NCBI GenBank assembly: GCA_002787255.1
Contig: PCWD01000024.1
Span: forward strand, 1 to 16,228
Direction: 5' to 3'
Source: Parcubacteria group bacterium CG11_big_fil_rev_8_21_14_0_20_39_14
GTDB taxonomy: Bacteria > Patescibacteriota > Minisyncoccia > Minisyncoccales > GCA-002787255
Length of the DNA: 16,228 nucleotides
In this document: in pieces, positions 6,836 through 13,973 of the stretch
Numbering within the stretch: position 1 is the stretch's first letter
Layout of the letters: every line of letters starts with the position of its first letter
Program-made: the position numbers and the translations under genes
Notes under the pieces: generated by a model
The model's database searches: none
Seen by the model: only the letters and a program-made list of their open reading frames with translations
Told to the model about the DNA's origin: nothing

Positions 6836-7390
6836 ATGACGATGCAGCAGCTGTCTCAATACGGAATTCTGCCGACTTGGGACCTGGGTTTGGTTGTTTT
6901 TTTATTTATTCTAATTCTTTTTTACGAGATAAGTTCGGGAAAAAGCCGATTTTTACTTACCCTGCTCAGTACTTATTTTTCTTTTGTAATAGTTTATTTT
7001 TTTCCTTTTTGGCGGTGGTTTGAAGAGGCCTTCGGATTAAAAGAATTTTTTTACCTTAAAATTTTATTTTTTGGCGGATTGGTTTTTCTTTTTACTTTGC
7101 TGCTTTCCCGTTCAATTTTGGGTTCTTTTTTTTCTTTTGCCAAAAGAAAAATCGGTCATTTTTTCCAAACTTTGTTATTTTCAATTTTGCAGACCGGACT
7201 TTTAGCTTCAATGGGTTTCTCTTTTTTGCCGGAAGAATATTACGGCGATATTTCTCCCCTTGTTTTTAAAATTCTTTTGGAAGATTTTTCCAGATTTTTG
7301 TGGATTCTGCTTCCGATTGCCGCCCTGGTAGTTGTTAAAAAAAAGAAAGAGAAAATTTTCGATGAGCCGCGAAAAAAAAGATTTCGTTGA
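6836..7390 (+). CDS. Small multi-pass membrane protein, CvpA-like in layout, function unknown
   Basis: A 184-residue protein with about five hydrophobic segments (roughly 18-32, 40-57, 72-92, 108-125, 149-166) and a strongly basic C-terminal end (KKKKEKIFDEPRKKRFR) that should stay in the cytoplasm. The spacing of helices and the start (a short polar lead, then a long first segment) recall CvpA-type proteins, but I see no signature that proves it. A second in-frame ATG lies two codons after the first. CATAAT sits at 6825-6830, so the message could be nearly leaderless, though no good -35 box is visible. Confidence 0.7.
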   Translation: MTMQQLSQYGILPTWDLGLVVFLFILILFYEISSGKSRFLLTLLSTYFSFVIVYFFPFWRWFEEAFGLKEFFYLKILFFGGLVFLFTLLLSRSILGSFFSFAKRKIGHFFQTLLFSILQTGLLASMGFSFLPEEYYGDISPLVFKILLEDFSRFLWILLPIAALVVVKKKKEKIFDEPRKKRFR

Positions 7391-7422
7391 TTTTTGTCCG
7401 TAATTGATTATTATAAATAAAT

Positions 7423-7496
7423 GGGTCCGTAGCTCAACTAGGCAGAGCAGCACCCTTTTAAGGTGATGGTTGCACGTTCGATTCGTGCCGGACCCA
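7423..7496 (+). tRNA. tRNA-Lys (anticodon UUU)
   Basis: A full cloverleaf: acceptor GGGTCCG (7423-7429) with CGGACCC (7489-7495), D stem GCTC/GAGC, anticodon loop CTTTTAA with anticodon TTT at 7457-7459, T stem GCACG/CGTGC with loop TTCGATT, and discriminator A at 7496. CCA is not encoded. The first anticodon-stem pair (7450 with 7466) is a G-A mismatch. A weak promoter candidate lies just upstream (TTGATT 7387-7392, 16 bp, TATTAT 7409-7414). Confidence 0.95.
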
Positions 7497-7502
7497 CTTT
7501 TT

Positions 7503-8122
7503 ATGGAAGGCACTAAAGAAAAATGTATAAATTTAAGAAATAAGGGATTTACCCTCGGAGAAATTATTAAAAAAACAGGTCTTCCCAAAACCACGATTTA
7601 TTACCACATTGAAGATATTTCTCTACCCATTAAAATACAAAAAAGATTAGCCCAAGAGGGCATTGCGCGGCTTATCGAAATTAGTCGAAAGAGAAAAGGA
7701 AAGCGCATACCCGGAAGGGTGATTCCCAAGCCAAAAGGCTGGATGTCCAAATTAATATTTCTTGCGGCTCATTTTATGTTTGATGGAGAAATTAGATATG
7801 GCGGTTGTATTTACCAAAATAGAAACACCGAACTGATTAATTCTATGAAGCATTTTATGCAGGATAAAGAGGATATCAACATAATTTAGAAATTCTAAAA
7901 TTAATTAGAAAATTATTAAAGGATTTTGACATAAGAAGCAGAATTGAAGAAAAAGGTCAAGAAATCGTAATTTCAGGAAAAGAAAATCTTCTAAAATTCC
8001 GAGATAAAATCAATTTTTCAAAAGGCGTTTATATAAATCCCAATCGCAAAAATAGTATTTGGAAAAAGAAATTGGAAAAAAGAGAAATATTAAATAAAAC
8101 CATTGTTTCTTATAAAAAATAA
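7503..8122 (+). pseudogene. Broken helix-turn-helix / LAGLIDADG-type endonuclease-like gene
   Basis: From ATG 7503 the first frame gives 128 residues: a helix-turn-helix (NKGFTLGEIIKKTGLPKTTI), a basic linker, then LIFLAAHFMFDGEI, a LAGLIDADG-like helix ending in the metal-binding Asp-Gly. It stops at 7887-7889. A second frame, read from about 7868 to the stop at 8120-8122, encodes what looks like the C-terminal half (GYQHNLEILKLIRKLLKDFD, NLLKFRDKINFSKGVYI, SIWKKKLEKREIL). The middle, which should hold the second Asp-Gly motif, is missing. The junction lies near 7865-7875, so an internal deletion with frameshift is the simplest explanation. It begins 7 bp after tRNA-Lys with no ribosome binding site. 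Family assignment is from recalled pattern, not a search. Confidence 0.72.
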
Positions 8123-8179
8123 ACTGCCAAAAAACCTTCGGCTCGAAGCACATTTTGGAAAAGAAATTTTTTCATATAG

Positions 8180-8199
8180 GGGTTAAAAACACCCTTTTT
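8180..8199 (+). terminator. Weak possible terminator after the broken gene
   Basis: GGGT (8180-8183) pairs with ACCC (8191-8194) around a 7-base loop, followed directly by five T. The stem is only 4 bp, so this is tentative. It would separate the broken gene from the strong promoter that starts at 8225. Confidence 0.35.
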
Positions 8200-8224
8200 A
8201 TCTTTCATCAACACCGAGCGGGGG

Positions 8225-8253
8225 TTGACAAATTAGACTAATGGGTGTATAAT
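8225..8253 (+). promoter_or_regulatory. Fully consensus housekeeping promoter for the 86-residue protein unit
   Basis: TTGACA (8225-8230), exactly 17 bp, then TATAAT (8248-8253): a perfect match to the sigma-70 type consensus in boxes and spacing. The predicted start is near 8260. It is the strongest promoter in the window and implies high constitutive expression. The bases just before it (GCGGGGGTTGACA) resemble those before the hrcA promoter (ACGGGGTTGACA). Confidence 0.93.
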
Positions 8254-8259
8254 ATAAGC

Positions 8260-8473
8260 AGAAGCGAAAAAGTGAAAGAGAAACTATAAAGCTCTTTCAC
8301 GGAAAGGAGAAAAAATATAGAAGAAGATGCAATGCATAGAAGCGCCAAGTAAAGAGTAACCCAGGTTTAAATCTGGATTTCTTGCCGGCGGGATAACCAA
8401 TTATCCGGATTGGCAGGCATACGTTCGTTGTAGAGAAATTGGTAAATCAGAATAAACCCAAAGGAGGCATATA
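8260..8473 (+). ncRNA. Structured 5' leader of about 214 nt, possible cis-regulatory RNA
   Basis: Between the consensus promoter and the start codon lies a long leader with three hairpins. GTGAAAGAG (8272-8280) pairs perfectly with CTCTTTCAC (8292-8300). CCAG...CTGG (8361-8376) is a near-palindrome. TGCC/GGCA encloses GGATAA/TTATCC with a CCAA loop (8383-8415). A purine-rich stretch with GGAAAGGAGA follows the first hairpin and could mimic a ribosome binding site. I match it to no riboswitch I know. It ends in a real ribosome binding site, AAGGAGG (8461-8467), 6 bp before ATG. The structure calls are by eye. Confidence 0.55.
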
Positions 8474-8734
8474 ATGGCTATTAAGAAAGAGGAGGCAGGC
8501 AAATTCACTGAACAGCAATTGGCTGAGGTAAGGTCGCTGGAGCAAAAGATAGACGAAATTATCACAGAAGAATATTTTCCCGGTGATTTCAGCGAAAATA
8601 TAATAGTCGAATTAGACTGGTTGCCTGATTTGAGGGTCGTAAAAGAGGTGATAAGACTTTTTGAAGAAGCAGGATGGGAAATTTCTTTAGAACATGGTCA
8701 AAGAGAGGGGGGTTATTGGTTCTCACTTACATAG
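8474..8734 (+). CDS. Unrecognised 86-residue acidic protein with a strong expression signal
   Basis: The start is set by AAGGAGG six bases upstream, the best ribosome binding site in the window. The protein opens with a charged helix (about 8-32, FTEQQLAEVRSLEQKIDEII), then a short strand segment (FSENIIVELDWLPD), a helix (VVKEVIRLFEEAGW) and two likely strands (EISLEHGQ, GGYWFSLT). The ending, a helix with AGW, a strand and an aromatic-rich last strand, recalls small alpha/beta modules seen in phage and accessory proteins, but I cannot assign a family. No signal peptide or membrane segment. It is the only gene of its transcript, closed by the terminator at 8775. Confidence 0.85.
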   Translation: MAIKKEEAGKFTEQQLAEVRSLEQKIDEIITEEYFPGDFSENIIVELDWLPDLRVVKEVIRLFEEAGWEISLEHGQREGGYWFSLT

Positions 8735-8774
8735 CTTCAATGCGCCTTATTCCAAAAGCGCGGCTCCTAAAGTA

Positions 8775-8806
8775 AAAAGCCGTAAGGTTTGCTCCTTACG
8801 GCTTTT
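8775..8806. terminator. Perfect 13-bp terminator hairpin, likely working both ways
   Basis: AAAAGCCGTAAGG (8775-8787) pairs perfectly with CCTTACGGCTTTT (8794-8806) around a 6-base loop. The A run on the left and T run on the right make it a good intrinsic terminator for the 86-residue gene. On the other strand it also serves the converging aldehyde dehydrogenase gene. A smaller hairpin (AGATGA/TCATCT near 8823-8840) follows. Confidence 0.9.
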
Positions 8807-8912
8807 GTCTAAAAAAATTAATAGATGAGAGATTTCATCTTTCTTTAACTTCTATTCAAAAGCTGGATTATTTGGCTGAAAACTGAAAACTTTCTCCTTT
8901 TCAACCCCATTA

Positions 8913-10397
8913 TTAACGGAAAGCTCTGAGCATCAATTTGAAGATTTTTTTGGTAAAATTCGTAAAGGGAAACCACCAGAATTCTCGATTTTTGAAACCA
9001 GGCCAGTCCCACTTATGGGTTTCAATGGTTTTTTGTTCGCAGTACTTCTGGATTCCCTCCCGGCCGTGGCGCCTGCCAAAACCTGATAACTTTACTCCAC
9101 CCTGAGGCGCTCCAATAATCATATAGTTAGTCATAGCATCGTTAATTGTCACTACTCCCACCTGAAGATCTTTTGCTATTTTTTTTGCTTCCCTTGTGTT
9201 TTTTGAAAAAATAACTCCGTTTAATCCAAGCGGTGAATCATTAGCCAGAGTCAGCGCTTCTTTTGGGCTAAAAACTTTCACAATAGGAAGCAGCGGACCG
9301 AAGGTTTCTTCCTTCATTATTTTCATCGCGTGATTAACATTAACCAGGACCATGGGGTCAAACCATCTTCCTTTCGGCCTCGACGCTTTTTCTCCGCCGC
9401 ACAAAACCTTTGCCCCTTTCGCTATAGCATCGGCAACCTGTTCTCTAATTTTTTCTAACTGGAAAGCTGTGATAACAGGGCCGTAATCAATCCCCAATCT
9501 TAAATTCTTTGTTTTTTTAACGACCCTGTCAACAAACTCATCGTAAATTTCATTCATAACATAAACCCTTTCAGCTGATTTGCAGTAGTGGCCGCAGTTG
9601 GCAAAAGCGTTCCAGACTGCGCAGTTTGACGCTCTTTCTAAATTAGCGTCTTTCAAAATAATGAAAGGTGTTTTCCCTCCGAGCTCCAGGGAAGGAAAAG
9701 TAAATTTTTCGGTTTCCCGGCAGGCTTCCAGACAGGTTTTGGTTACCATCTGGCCGGTTTTAACCGAGCCGGTAAAAGCCACCTTATCAGCCAATTTTAT
9801 TAACTCTTGAGTGGCTTTGCCGCTGCCAGGACCAGTTACTACCTGAACTACTCCCTCAGGAAATCCTAATTTTTGACAAACTTCAGCTGCATAAAGAGAG
9901 GTCAAGGGAGTCTGGCTTGAGGGTTTGAGAATGACGCAGCAGCCGGCAACCAGAGCCGGAATGGCTTCGCCGAAATTAAGGTCAAGAGGCAGGTTCCAGG
10001 GACCGATTATTACCACTACCGGTTTTGGATGATAAATACTCTCACATTCTTTGTTCATTAACAGCCAATGGGGCTTGATTTTTTCAGATAAATAACCTTC
10101 GGCATTTTTAGTCCAATGGTCAATAGCCATGGCGATATAAAGAATTTCTATCATTGCTTCGTGCCAGACTTTGCCTGTTTCGCTCTGGATAACTCTAATA
10201 AATTCTTCGTGATTTTCTCTGATATATTTTTGGAATGATTTTAGATATTTTATTCTTTCTTTCAGTTCCAAACAACCCCAGGATTTTTGAGCTTCCTTAG
10301 CTTTTTTAACGGTTTCAATCACCATCTCTTGGCTAAAAATTGGAACTTCTGCCACTTTCTCTTGAGTCGCCGGATTAAAAATTATAATTTTTTCCAT
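8913..10397 (-). CDS. Aldehyde dehydrogenase family protein
   Basis: An NAD(P)-dependent dehydrogenase oxidising an aldehyde to its acid; the substrate cannot be read from sequence. All catalytic parts are present: GPWNLPLDL with Asn135, KPSSQTP (cofactor lysine), FTGSV, ELGGK with general base Glu238, the nucleophile Cys272 in NCGHYCKSAERVYV, and EETFGPLLPIVKV. The usual GQ-x-C reads GHYC here, an uncommon variant. At 494 residues it is full length; a C-terminal extension rich in Trp, Phe and Lys (about 460-494) may touch the membrane. The ATG is preceded by AGGAGAGG. It sits alone between two hairpin terminators. Confidence 0.95.
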   Translation of the reverse strand: MEKIIIFNPATQEKVAEVPIFSQEMVIETVKKAKEAQKSWGCLELKERIKYLKSFQKYIRENHEEFIRVIQSETGKVWHEAMIEILYIAMAIDHWTKNAEGYLSEKIKPHWLLMNKECESIYHPKPVVVIIGPWNLPLDLNFGEAIPALVAGCCVILKPSSQTPLTSLYAAEVCQKLGFPEGVVQVVTGPGSGKATQELIKLADKVAFTGSVKTGQMVTKTCLEACRETEKFTFPSLELGGKTPFIILKDANLERASNCAVWNAFANCGHYCKSAERVYVMNEIYDEFVDRVVKKTKNLRLGIDYGPVITAFQLEKIREQVADAIAKGAKVLCGGEKASRPKGRWFDPMVLVNVNHAMKIMKEETFGPLLPIVKVFSPKEALTLANDSPLGLNGVIFSKNTREAKKIAKDLQVGVVTINDAMTNYMIIGAPQGGVKLSGFGRRHGREGIQKYCEQKTIETHKWDWPGFKNREFWWFPFTNFTKKIFKLMLRAFR

Positions 10398-10500
10398 CTT
10401 TGCCTCTCCTTTTTAAGGTGTTCTCTTGTAATTAAACGATTTTAAAACTCAAAGCCAATATGGAAAACTTGAGTAATAATAGAATAAGAATAAAACAAAC

Positions 10501-10541
10501 ATAGCCCGTCAAATTTTGCGAAGCAAAATTTGACGGGCTAT
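10501..10541. terminator. Perfect 19-bp hairpin after the epimerase gene
   Basis: The arm at 10501-10519 (ATAGCCCGTCAAATTTTGC) is the exact complement of 10523-10541, with a 3-base loop. On the minus strand it lies just after the epimerase stop and is followed by a T-rich run (TGTTTGTTTTATTC), which fits an intrinsic terminator for the phosphoesterase-epimerase operon. The rest of the gap up to the aldehyde dehydrogenase start (10398-10500) shows no promoter I would defend. Confidence 0.85.
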
Positions 10542-10554
10542 TAAATAACTATTC

Positions 10555-11616
10555 TCACCAAATTTTTTCTCTCAGATACCATTCAATCGTTTCTTCCATT
10601 CCGATTTTAACATCGGGATAAAGAAACTCAAACCCCAAAGCCTTAATTTTTTGATTATCCATTACAAAGGGGTTAAAGATGTAATCAATTGAGTCTTTTT
10701 CCACCTCCGGTATCCTGCCATGTATTTTACGCGCCCAGCTCGATTTCATTTTTGACAGATGAGCGATTGCCCTGTTTATCCATATCCACTCTAAACAGCT
10801 AATCAATAAAGAAATTATAAAAAGGGGAATATGGATGCGAATTTTTGCGCCGGGAATTTGGGCGGCAATACAATAGAACAATTCTTTAATAGAATATCTT
10901 GAATCATCGGCAATATTATAAATTTCACCAACTGCTTCCTGGTTTTTTGACAAAAATTCAGCTGCCCGCGCAACATCTAAAACATGGCAGGTGGCGCCGG
11001 GTTTGTCACCCTTGCCAGGGACAAAAGAAAGCTGTTTCTTGCCAATCAGCAGAATGACTTGAGCCGCGCCATACTGGTTGCGCTGACCATAGACAGTAGC
11101 CGGTCTAATAACAGTGACGGGAAGCCCGTATTTATGAGCATACTTTAAAGCTATTTTTTCTTGTTCAAGTTTTGAGAGTTCATAATAATTTTTTGGCTTA
11201 ACCGGGCTTTCTTCCGTAAAAATCATTTCAGGAAAATCTTTCAGGTTGTAGGCCCTTGAATCGTAAAAGGCACCGGTGCTCCAGATAATAATACTTTGAA
11301 TTTTAGGAAAATCTTTAGCTGCTTTAAGCAGATTTTCCGTTCCGCCAACATTAACCTTGTAAAGAATCTCCCTCGGACAGGAAAAATTATAGATAGCGGC
11401 AACATGGAAAATAACATCAATGTTTTCAAGAAGGGGGTGGATTTGTTCAATTTTGGTTAAATCAGATGGCAGAAATTCTGCCTCTTTGTTTAAGTAGGTC
11501 TTTTTGGCATTAGGCAGGTCGGTTGCTCTAACTTTATACCCCTCTTTTATCAGATAATCCACCATGTGAGAACCAATAAAACCGCCGGCTCCGGTAACCA
11601 AAGCGCGTCTTTTCAT
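10555..11616 (-). CDS. NAD-dependent epimerase/dehydratase (extended SDR)
   Basis: An extended short-chain dehydrogenase/reductase acting on nucleotide sugars or sterol-like alcohols; the exact substrate is not readable. The Rossmann motif GAGGFIGSH is at 9-17, FHVAAIYNFS matches the second conserved block, STGAFY carries the catalytic Ser region, and YELSK gives Tyr145 and Lys149. RPATVYG is the usual post-catalytic strand. A hydrophobic stretch (IPLFIISLLISCLEWIWI, about 258-275) in the C-terminal half resembles 3-beta-HSD-type members. The start is ATG 11616, after GGAGGAGG; an in-frame TTG at 11631 is less likely. It overlaps the phosphoesterase stop as ATGA, so the two are translationally coupled. 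Confidence 0.92.
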   Translation of the reverse strand: MKRRALVTGAGGFIGSHMVDYLIKEGYKVRATDLPNAKKTYLNKEAEFLPSDLTKIEQIHPLLENIDVIFHVAAIYNFSCPREILYKVNVGGTENLLKAAKDFPKIQSIIIWSTGAFYDSRAYNLKDFPEMIFTEESPVKPKNYYELSKLEQEKIALKYAHKYGLPVTVIRPATVYGQRNQYGAAQVILLIGKKQLSFVPGKGDKPGATCHVLDVARAAEFLSKNQEAVGEIYNIADDSRYSIKELFYCIAAQIPGAKIRIHIPLFIISLLISCLEWIWINRAIAHLSKMKSSWARKIHGRIPEVEKDSIDYIFNPFVMDNQKIKALGFEFLYPDVKIGMEETIEWYLREKIW

Positions 11617-12902
11617 TTTTTCCTCCTCCAAAAAATTTCCTCTCGGATTGTTTTTCTTTCAATCAGATAATTAGATTTGGTTTCTTCTCCTTTTTCGAAA
11701 AAAAGAGCATAAGTAATGTGTCTTCTTTTTTCAAAGTCCGAGCGTTTTGTCCGGTAAAATTGAAAGAGCCAGGCGCCAAGATTAATATAGTTGTAGTTCT
11801 GCTGGTTCCTTTGAACAACTGATTCTTCATAATCGTGAGTGTGGCCGAAAACGGCATATTTCAGGTTTTTCGCCCTTCTCTTCAAAGACCTTGAACCAAG
11901 ATGTCTTTTGTGGGCAGAATTTCCCTGTTCAAGGGTATCCAGGGAAAAGGTGTTGAACATCTTGACCAGAGTTTTATCAAATTCCGAATTGCGGCCAATG
12001 AGTCTCAAAACTTTTATTATCGGAACAATAAAGAGACGACGCAGGGTTATCCGGGGACTTGGAATGGTATGGGTGTTCAACCAATCTTCAACAAATTCAT
12101 TTGAGAAAAATTCTTCGCCGAGTTGGCGGGTGATGGCTGACAAAACTTTAAGTTTAACTCCCTCGGCTTTTAAAACTTTTCTGCTAAAATTAAAAGCAGT
12201 TTTTCTTGGCCTGACCTCTTCAATTTCTGCCAATTTCTCAAAGCAATTAAGACTGCCGGTTTCTTTTAGGACCTCGATTGGCAGGCGATTCAAAAGTTCA
12301 ATAATCACAGCGTCGCCAAACAGGGCTACAAGGGCTCCATTTGAATCGTGTTCAAAGTTATAGACATCGTATTCATTGCCGTGAGAAATATAAAGACCCA
12401 ACTCCTCATCGTAAAAGTATTTCTCAAAAAAGATGCCTTTATTTTCCTCCAGATTAAAGGCTTTAGAAACCCGTGAGCGCAATTCGGGAAAAGCGTCAAT
12501 TAATCTATCGTGGTTTCGGGGAATATAGCGGATTTCAACCGGTAGAGGAGAGTCAAGAGAAAAGGCGCGGAAAGCTTCCAAAAACCCTTTTACTTTTTGA
12601 TTGTTTAAAACCCCTTCCAATATTTCTTTAGATTTTTCCAAAATCAGACCCTGGTTTTCGCTCCAGGGCTTTACTCCCTTTGGATTATAGAGATATTTTC
12701 CATTTTCTATCTTATAGTTCCAGAGAGCGGTGTAGAGGAGGTCAAGGATGTCACCATTAAAGACAAAAACCACCCTTTTTGCCCTTACTCTTTCTGCCAT
12801 ATTTTTAACATCTTTCAGAAAGTCTTCAAAGAATCCAACCGGAATATTCTTTTTCCCCATTGTTTCATCGTTTAAGTGCCAATCATTGACAACCACATAC
12901 AT
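11613..12902 (-). CDS. Calcineurin-like metallophosphoesterase
   Basis: A two-metal phosphoesterase. The motifs occur in order: NDWHLND (D-x-H), FNGDILDLL (GD), RNHDRL (the GNHD motif with Arg for Gly), ISHGNEYD (H-G) and FGHTHDYE (GHTH). The closest general type by layout is the UDP-2,3-diacylglucosamine hydrolase/cytosolic phosphoesterase group, but at 429 residues it is much longer, with an inserted basic helical region (about 190-340) between the fourth and fifth motifs. The start is ATG 12902, with GGGGGAG upstream; an in-frame TTG at 12923 is less likely. It is the first gene of an operon with the epimerase and ends in the ATGA overlap. Confidence 0.9.
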   Translation of the reverse strand: MYVVVNDWHLNDETMGKKNIPVGFFEDFLKDVKNMAERVRAKRVVFVFNGDILDLLYTALWNYKIENGKYLYNPKGVKPWSENQGLILEKSKEILEGVLNNQKVKGFLEAFRAFSLDSPLPVEIRYIPRNHDRLIDAFPELRSRVSKAFNLEENKGIFFEKYFYDEELGLYISHGNEYDVYNFEHDSNGALVALFGDAVIIELLNRLPIEVLKETGSLNCFEKLAEIEEVRPRKTAFNFSRKVLKAEGVKLKVLSAITRQLGEEFFSNEFVEDWLNTHTIPSPRITLRRLFIVPIIKVLRLIGRNSEFDKTLVKMFNTFSLDTLEQGNSAHKRHLGSRSLKRRAKNLKYAVFGHTHDYEESVVQRNQQNYNYINLGAWLFQFYRTKRSDFEKRRHITYALFFEKGEETKSNYLIERKTIREEIFWRRKK

Positions 12903-12942
12903 TTCTACTCCCCCTGTTTTCAAAGAACTAAACTTTCATTTT

Positions 12943-12971
12943 ATTTTAATCCGGCTTTACTCCAATGTCAA
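12943..12971 (-). promoter_or_regulatory. Promoter of the phosphoesterase-epimerase operon
   Basis: On the minus strand TTGACA (12971-12966) is followed after exactly 17 bp by TAAAAT (12948-12943). The predicted start near 12936 leaves a leader of about 34 nt before ATG 12902. Confidence 0.85.
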
Positions 12972-13000
12972 ATGTGCTTACTATAATACAAGATTTTCAC

Positions 13001-13029
13001 TTGCTTCTTGATTTAAAATTTGTTATACT
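13001..13029 (+). promoter_or_regulatory. Promoter of the 6S-like RNA
   Basis: TTGCTT (13001-13006), 17 bp, then TATACT (13024-13029). The predicted start at about 13036-13037 coincides with the first base of the closing stem of the RNA that follows. Confidence 0.75.
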
Positions 13030-13036
13030 ATAAGTA

Positions 13037-13182
13037 GTCCTGCTGTGAGGTGTCAGTAAAATTTGGGTCAAACTTTGCTTACAGGGAATCCTACATTGTT
13101 CCGGCCCGTGGGCCGGAATTGCGGACAACCACTTTGCGATGGTTTGCCGAATAATTTCTGATTTCGCCTCTGGCAGGACGCT
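13037..13182 (+). ncRNA. ssrS: Probable 6S RNA
   Basis: A non-coding, own-promoter, own-terminator unit. The ends pair: GTCCTGC (13037-13043) with GCAGGAC (13173-13179), GAGG (13047-13050) with CCTC (13167-13170), and TCAG-AAA (13053-13060) with TTT-CTGA (13155-13161), separated by small internal loops. The middle is open, with a top hairpin TTCCGGCC/GGCCGGAA (about 13100-13117), a small hairpin AACCA/TGGTT (about 13128-13143) and an alternative pairing CAAAC (13069-13073) with GTTTG (13142-13146). Closing stem, wide central bubble and terminal stem are the 6S layout. The 5' bases GTCCTGCTGTGAGGTGT resemble 6S 5' ends as I recall them. 6S RNA sequesters housekeeping RNA polymerase. It has none of the hallmarks of SRP RNA, tmRNA or RNase P RNA. 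Confidence 0.65.
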
Positions 13183-13217
13183 AAAAGACTCTGGGCAGTT
13201 TTGCCCGGAGTCTTTTT
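13183..13217 (+). terminator. Intrinsic terminator of the 6S-like RNA
   Basis: AAAAGACTCTGGGCA (13183-13197) pairs with TGCCCGGAGTCTTTT (13202-13216) with one T-G wobble, a 4-base loop and a T run: 15 pairs. It starts 4 bp after the closing stem of the RNA. Confidence 0.92.
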
Positions 13218-13228
13218 AGTGCTACAAT
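13201..13228 (+). promoter_or_regulatory. Candidate promoter of the glycosyltransferase gene, overlapping the terminator
   Basis: TACAAT (13223-13228) is one mismatch from consensus. TTGCCC (13201-13206), 16 bp upstream, lies in the right arm of the terminator hairpin. The predicted start at about 13235 is 0-2 bases before ATG 13237, so the message would be leaderless. This agrees with the absence of any Shine-Dalgarno. Confidence 0.6.
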
Positions 13229-13236
13229 AAAAGAAT

Positions 13237-13962
13237 ATGCATTTATCGGTTATCATTCCTGTTTTCAATGAAGAGCGTCGAATTTCCAAGACTCTTCTTG
13301 ATATTGACAGATACCTGTCAAAACAAAAATACGGTTATGAAATTTTAGTTGTTGATGACGGCTCAAAAGACCGAACATGTTTTGTGGTAGAAAAATTTCA
13401 AAGTTTGATAAAAAATTTAAAGTTAATCAGAAATCAGAAAAATCACGGCAAAGGTTATGTGGTAAGACAGGGAATGCTTGAATCAGAAGGCGATTTTCGG
13501 ATATTTAGCGATGCCGATAATTCCACCAGCATTGAACAGATTGAAAAGTTCTGGTCTCTTTTTGAAAAAGGAGAAGGGGTAATAATTGGTTCTCGCGATG
13601 TAAAAGGGGCGGTGATTGTCAACCCCCAGCCCTTTTTTAGAAGAGTAATTTTGGGAAACGGTTTTAATCTATTGGTTCAGATAATCTGCGGCCTCTGGGG
13701 AATCTGGGATACCCAGTGCGGTTTTAAAGGATTTAGCAGAGAGGCGGTAGAAAAAATTTTTCCGAAGTGCAAGATAGACCGTTGGGCTTTTGACCCGGAA
13801 ATTTTGGCGCTCGCCAAAAAAATGGGTTATAAAATTAACGAAGTTCCGGTTACCTGGATTAACGACCCAGAGAGCAAAGTAAAATTAAAAGGAATGGTCA
13901 AGATGTTTTTTGAGCTGTTAAAAATTCGCCAGAATCTGATGACCGGCAAATACCAAATTTAG
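13237..13962 (+). CDS. Family 2 glycosyltransferase, polyprenyl-phosphate sugar transferase type
   Basis: Transfers a sugar from a nucleotide donor, probably onto a polyprenyl phosphate at the membrane. Visible motifs: SVIIPVFNEERRI at the start, VVDDGSKDRT, NHGKGYVVRQGM, the metal-binding DAD (92-94) in FSDADNSTS, and DTQCGFKGFSREAVEKIF followed by DRWAFDPEILALAKKMGY, which is characteristic of the Alg5/dolichyl-phosphate glucosyltransferase branch. At 241 residues it is the catalytic domain alone, without the C-terminal membrane segments of some relatives. The start is fixed by MHLSVIIPVFNEE. It is 11 bp before galT-like and probably co-transcribed with it. Confidence 0.93.
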   Translation: MHLSVIIPVFNEERRISKTLLDIDRYLSKQKYGYEILVVDDGSKDRTCFVVEKFQSLIKNLKLIRNQKNHGKGYVVRQGMLESEGDFRIFSDADNSTSIEQIEKFWSLFEKGEGVIIGSRDVKGAVIVNPQPFFRRVILGNGFNLLVQIICGLWGIWDTQCGFKGFSREAVEKIFPKCKIDRWAFDPEILALAKKMGYKINEVPVTWINDPESKVKLKGMVKMFFELLKIRQNLMTGKYQI

Positions 13963-13973
13963 TATATCTCTAT

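Noticed and set aside
8326..8358. A 10-codon reading frame (MQCIEAPSKE) in the 8260-8473 leader as a leader peptide
   Set aside because: Its nearest Shine-Dalgarno-like bases are about 17 nt away and the peptide shows no codon run that would suggest attenuation.
8260..8806. Toxin-antitoxin or antiphage unit around the 86-residue protein
   Set aside because: Only one gene is present, no toxin or nuclease motif is visible, and the neighbours are ordinary. Short size and strong expression alone do not support it.
11839..12363. Plus-strand open frame of 174 residues opposite the metallophosphoesterase
   Set aside because: It is antisense to a gene with clear catalytic motifs and shows no domain or start signal of its own.
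13068..13289. Minus-strand reading frame of 73 residues over the 6S-like RNA
   Set aside because: It runs across the terminator and into the glycosyltransferase gene, has no start signals and no protein-like motif; the RNA explains the region better.
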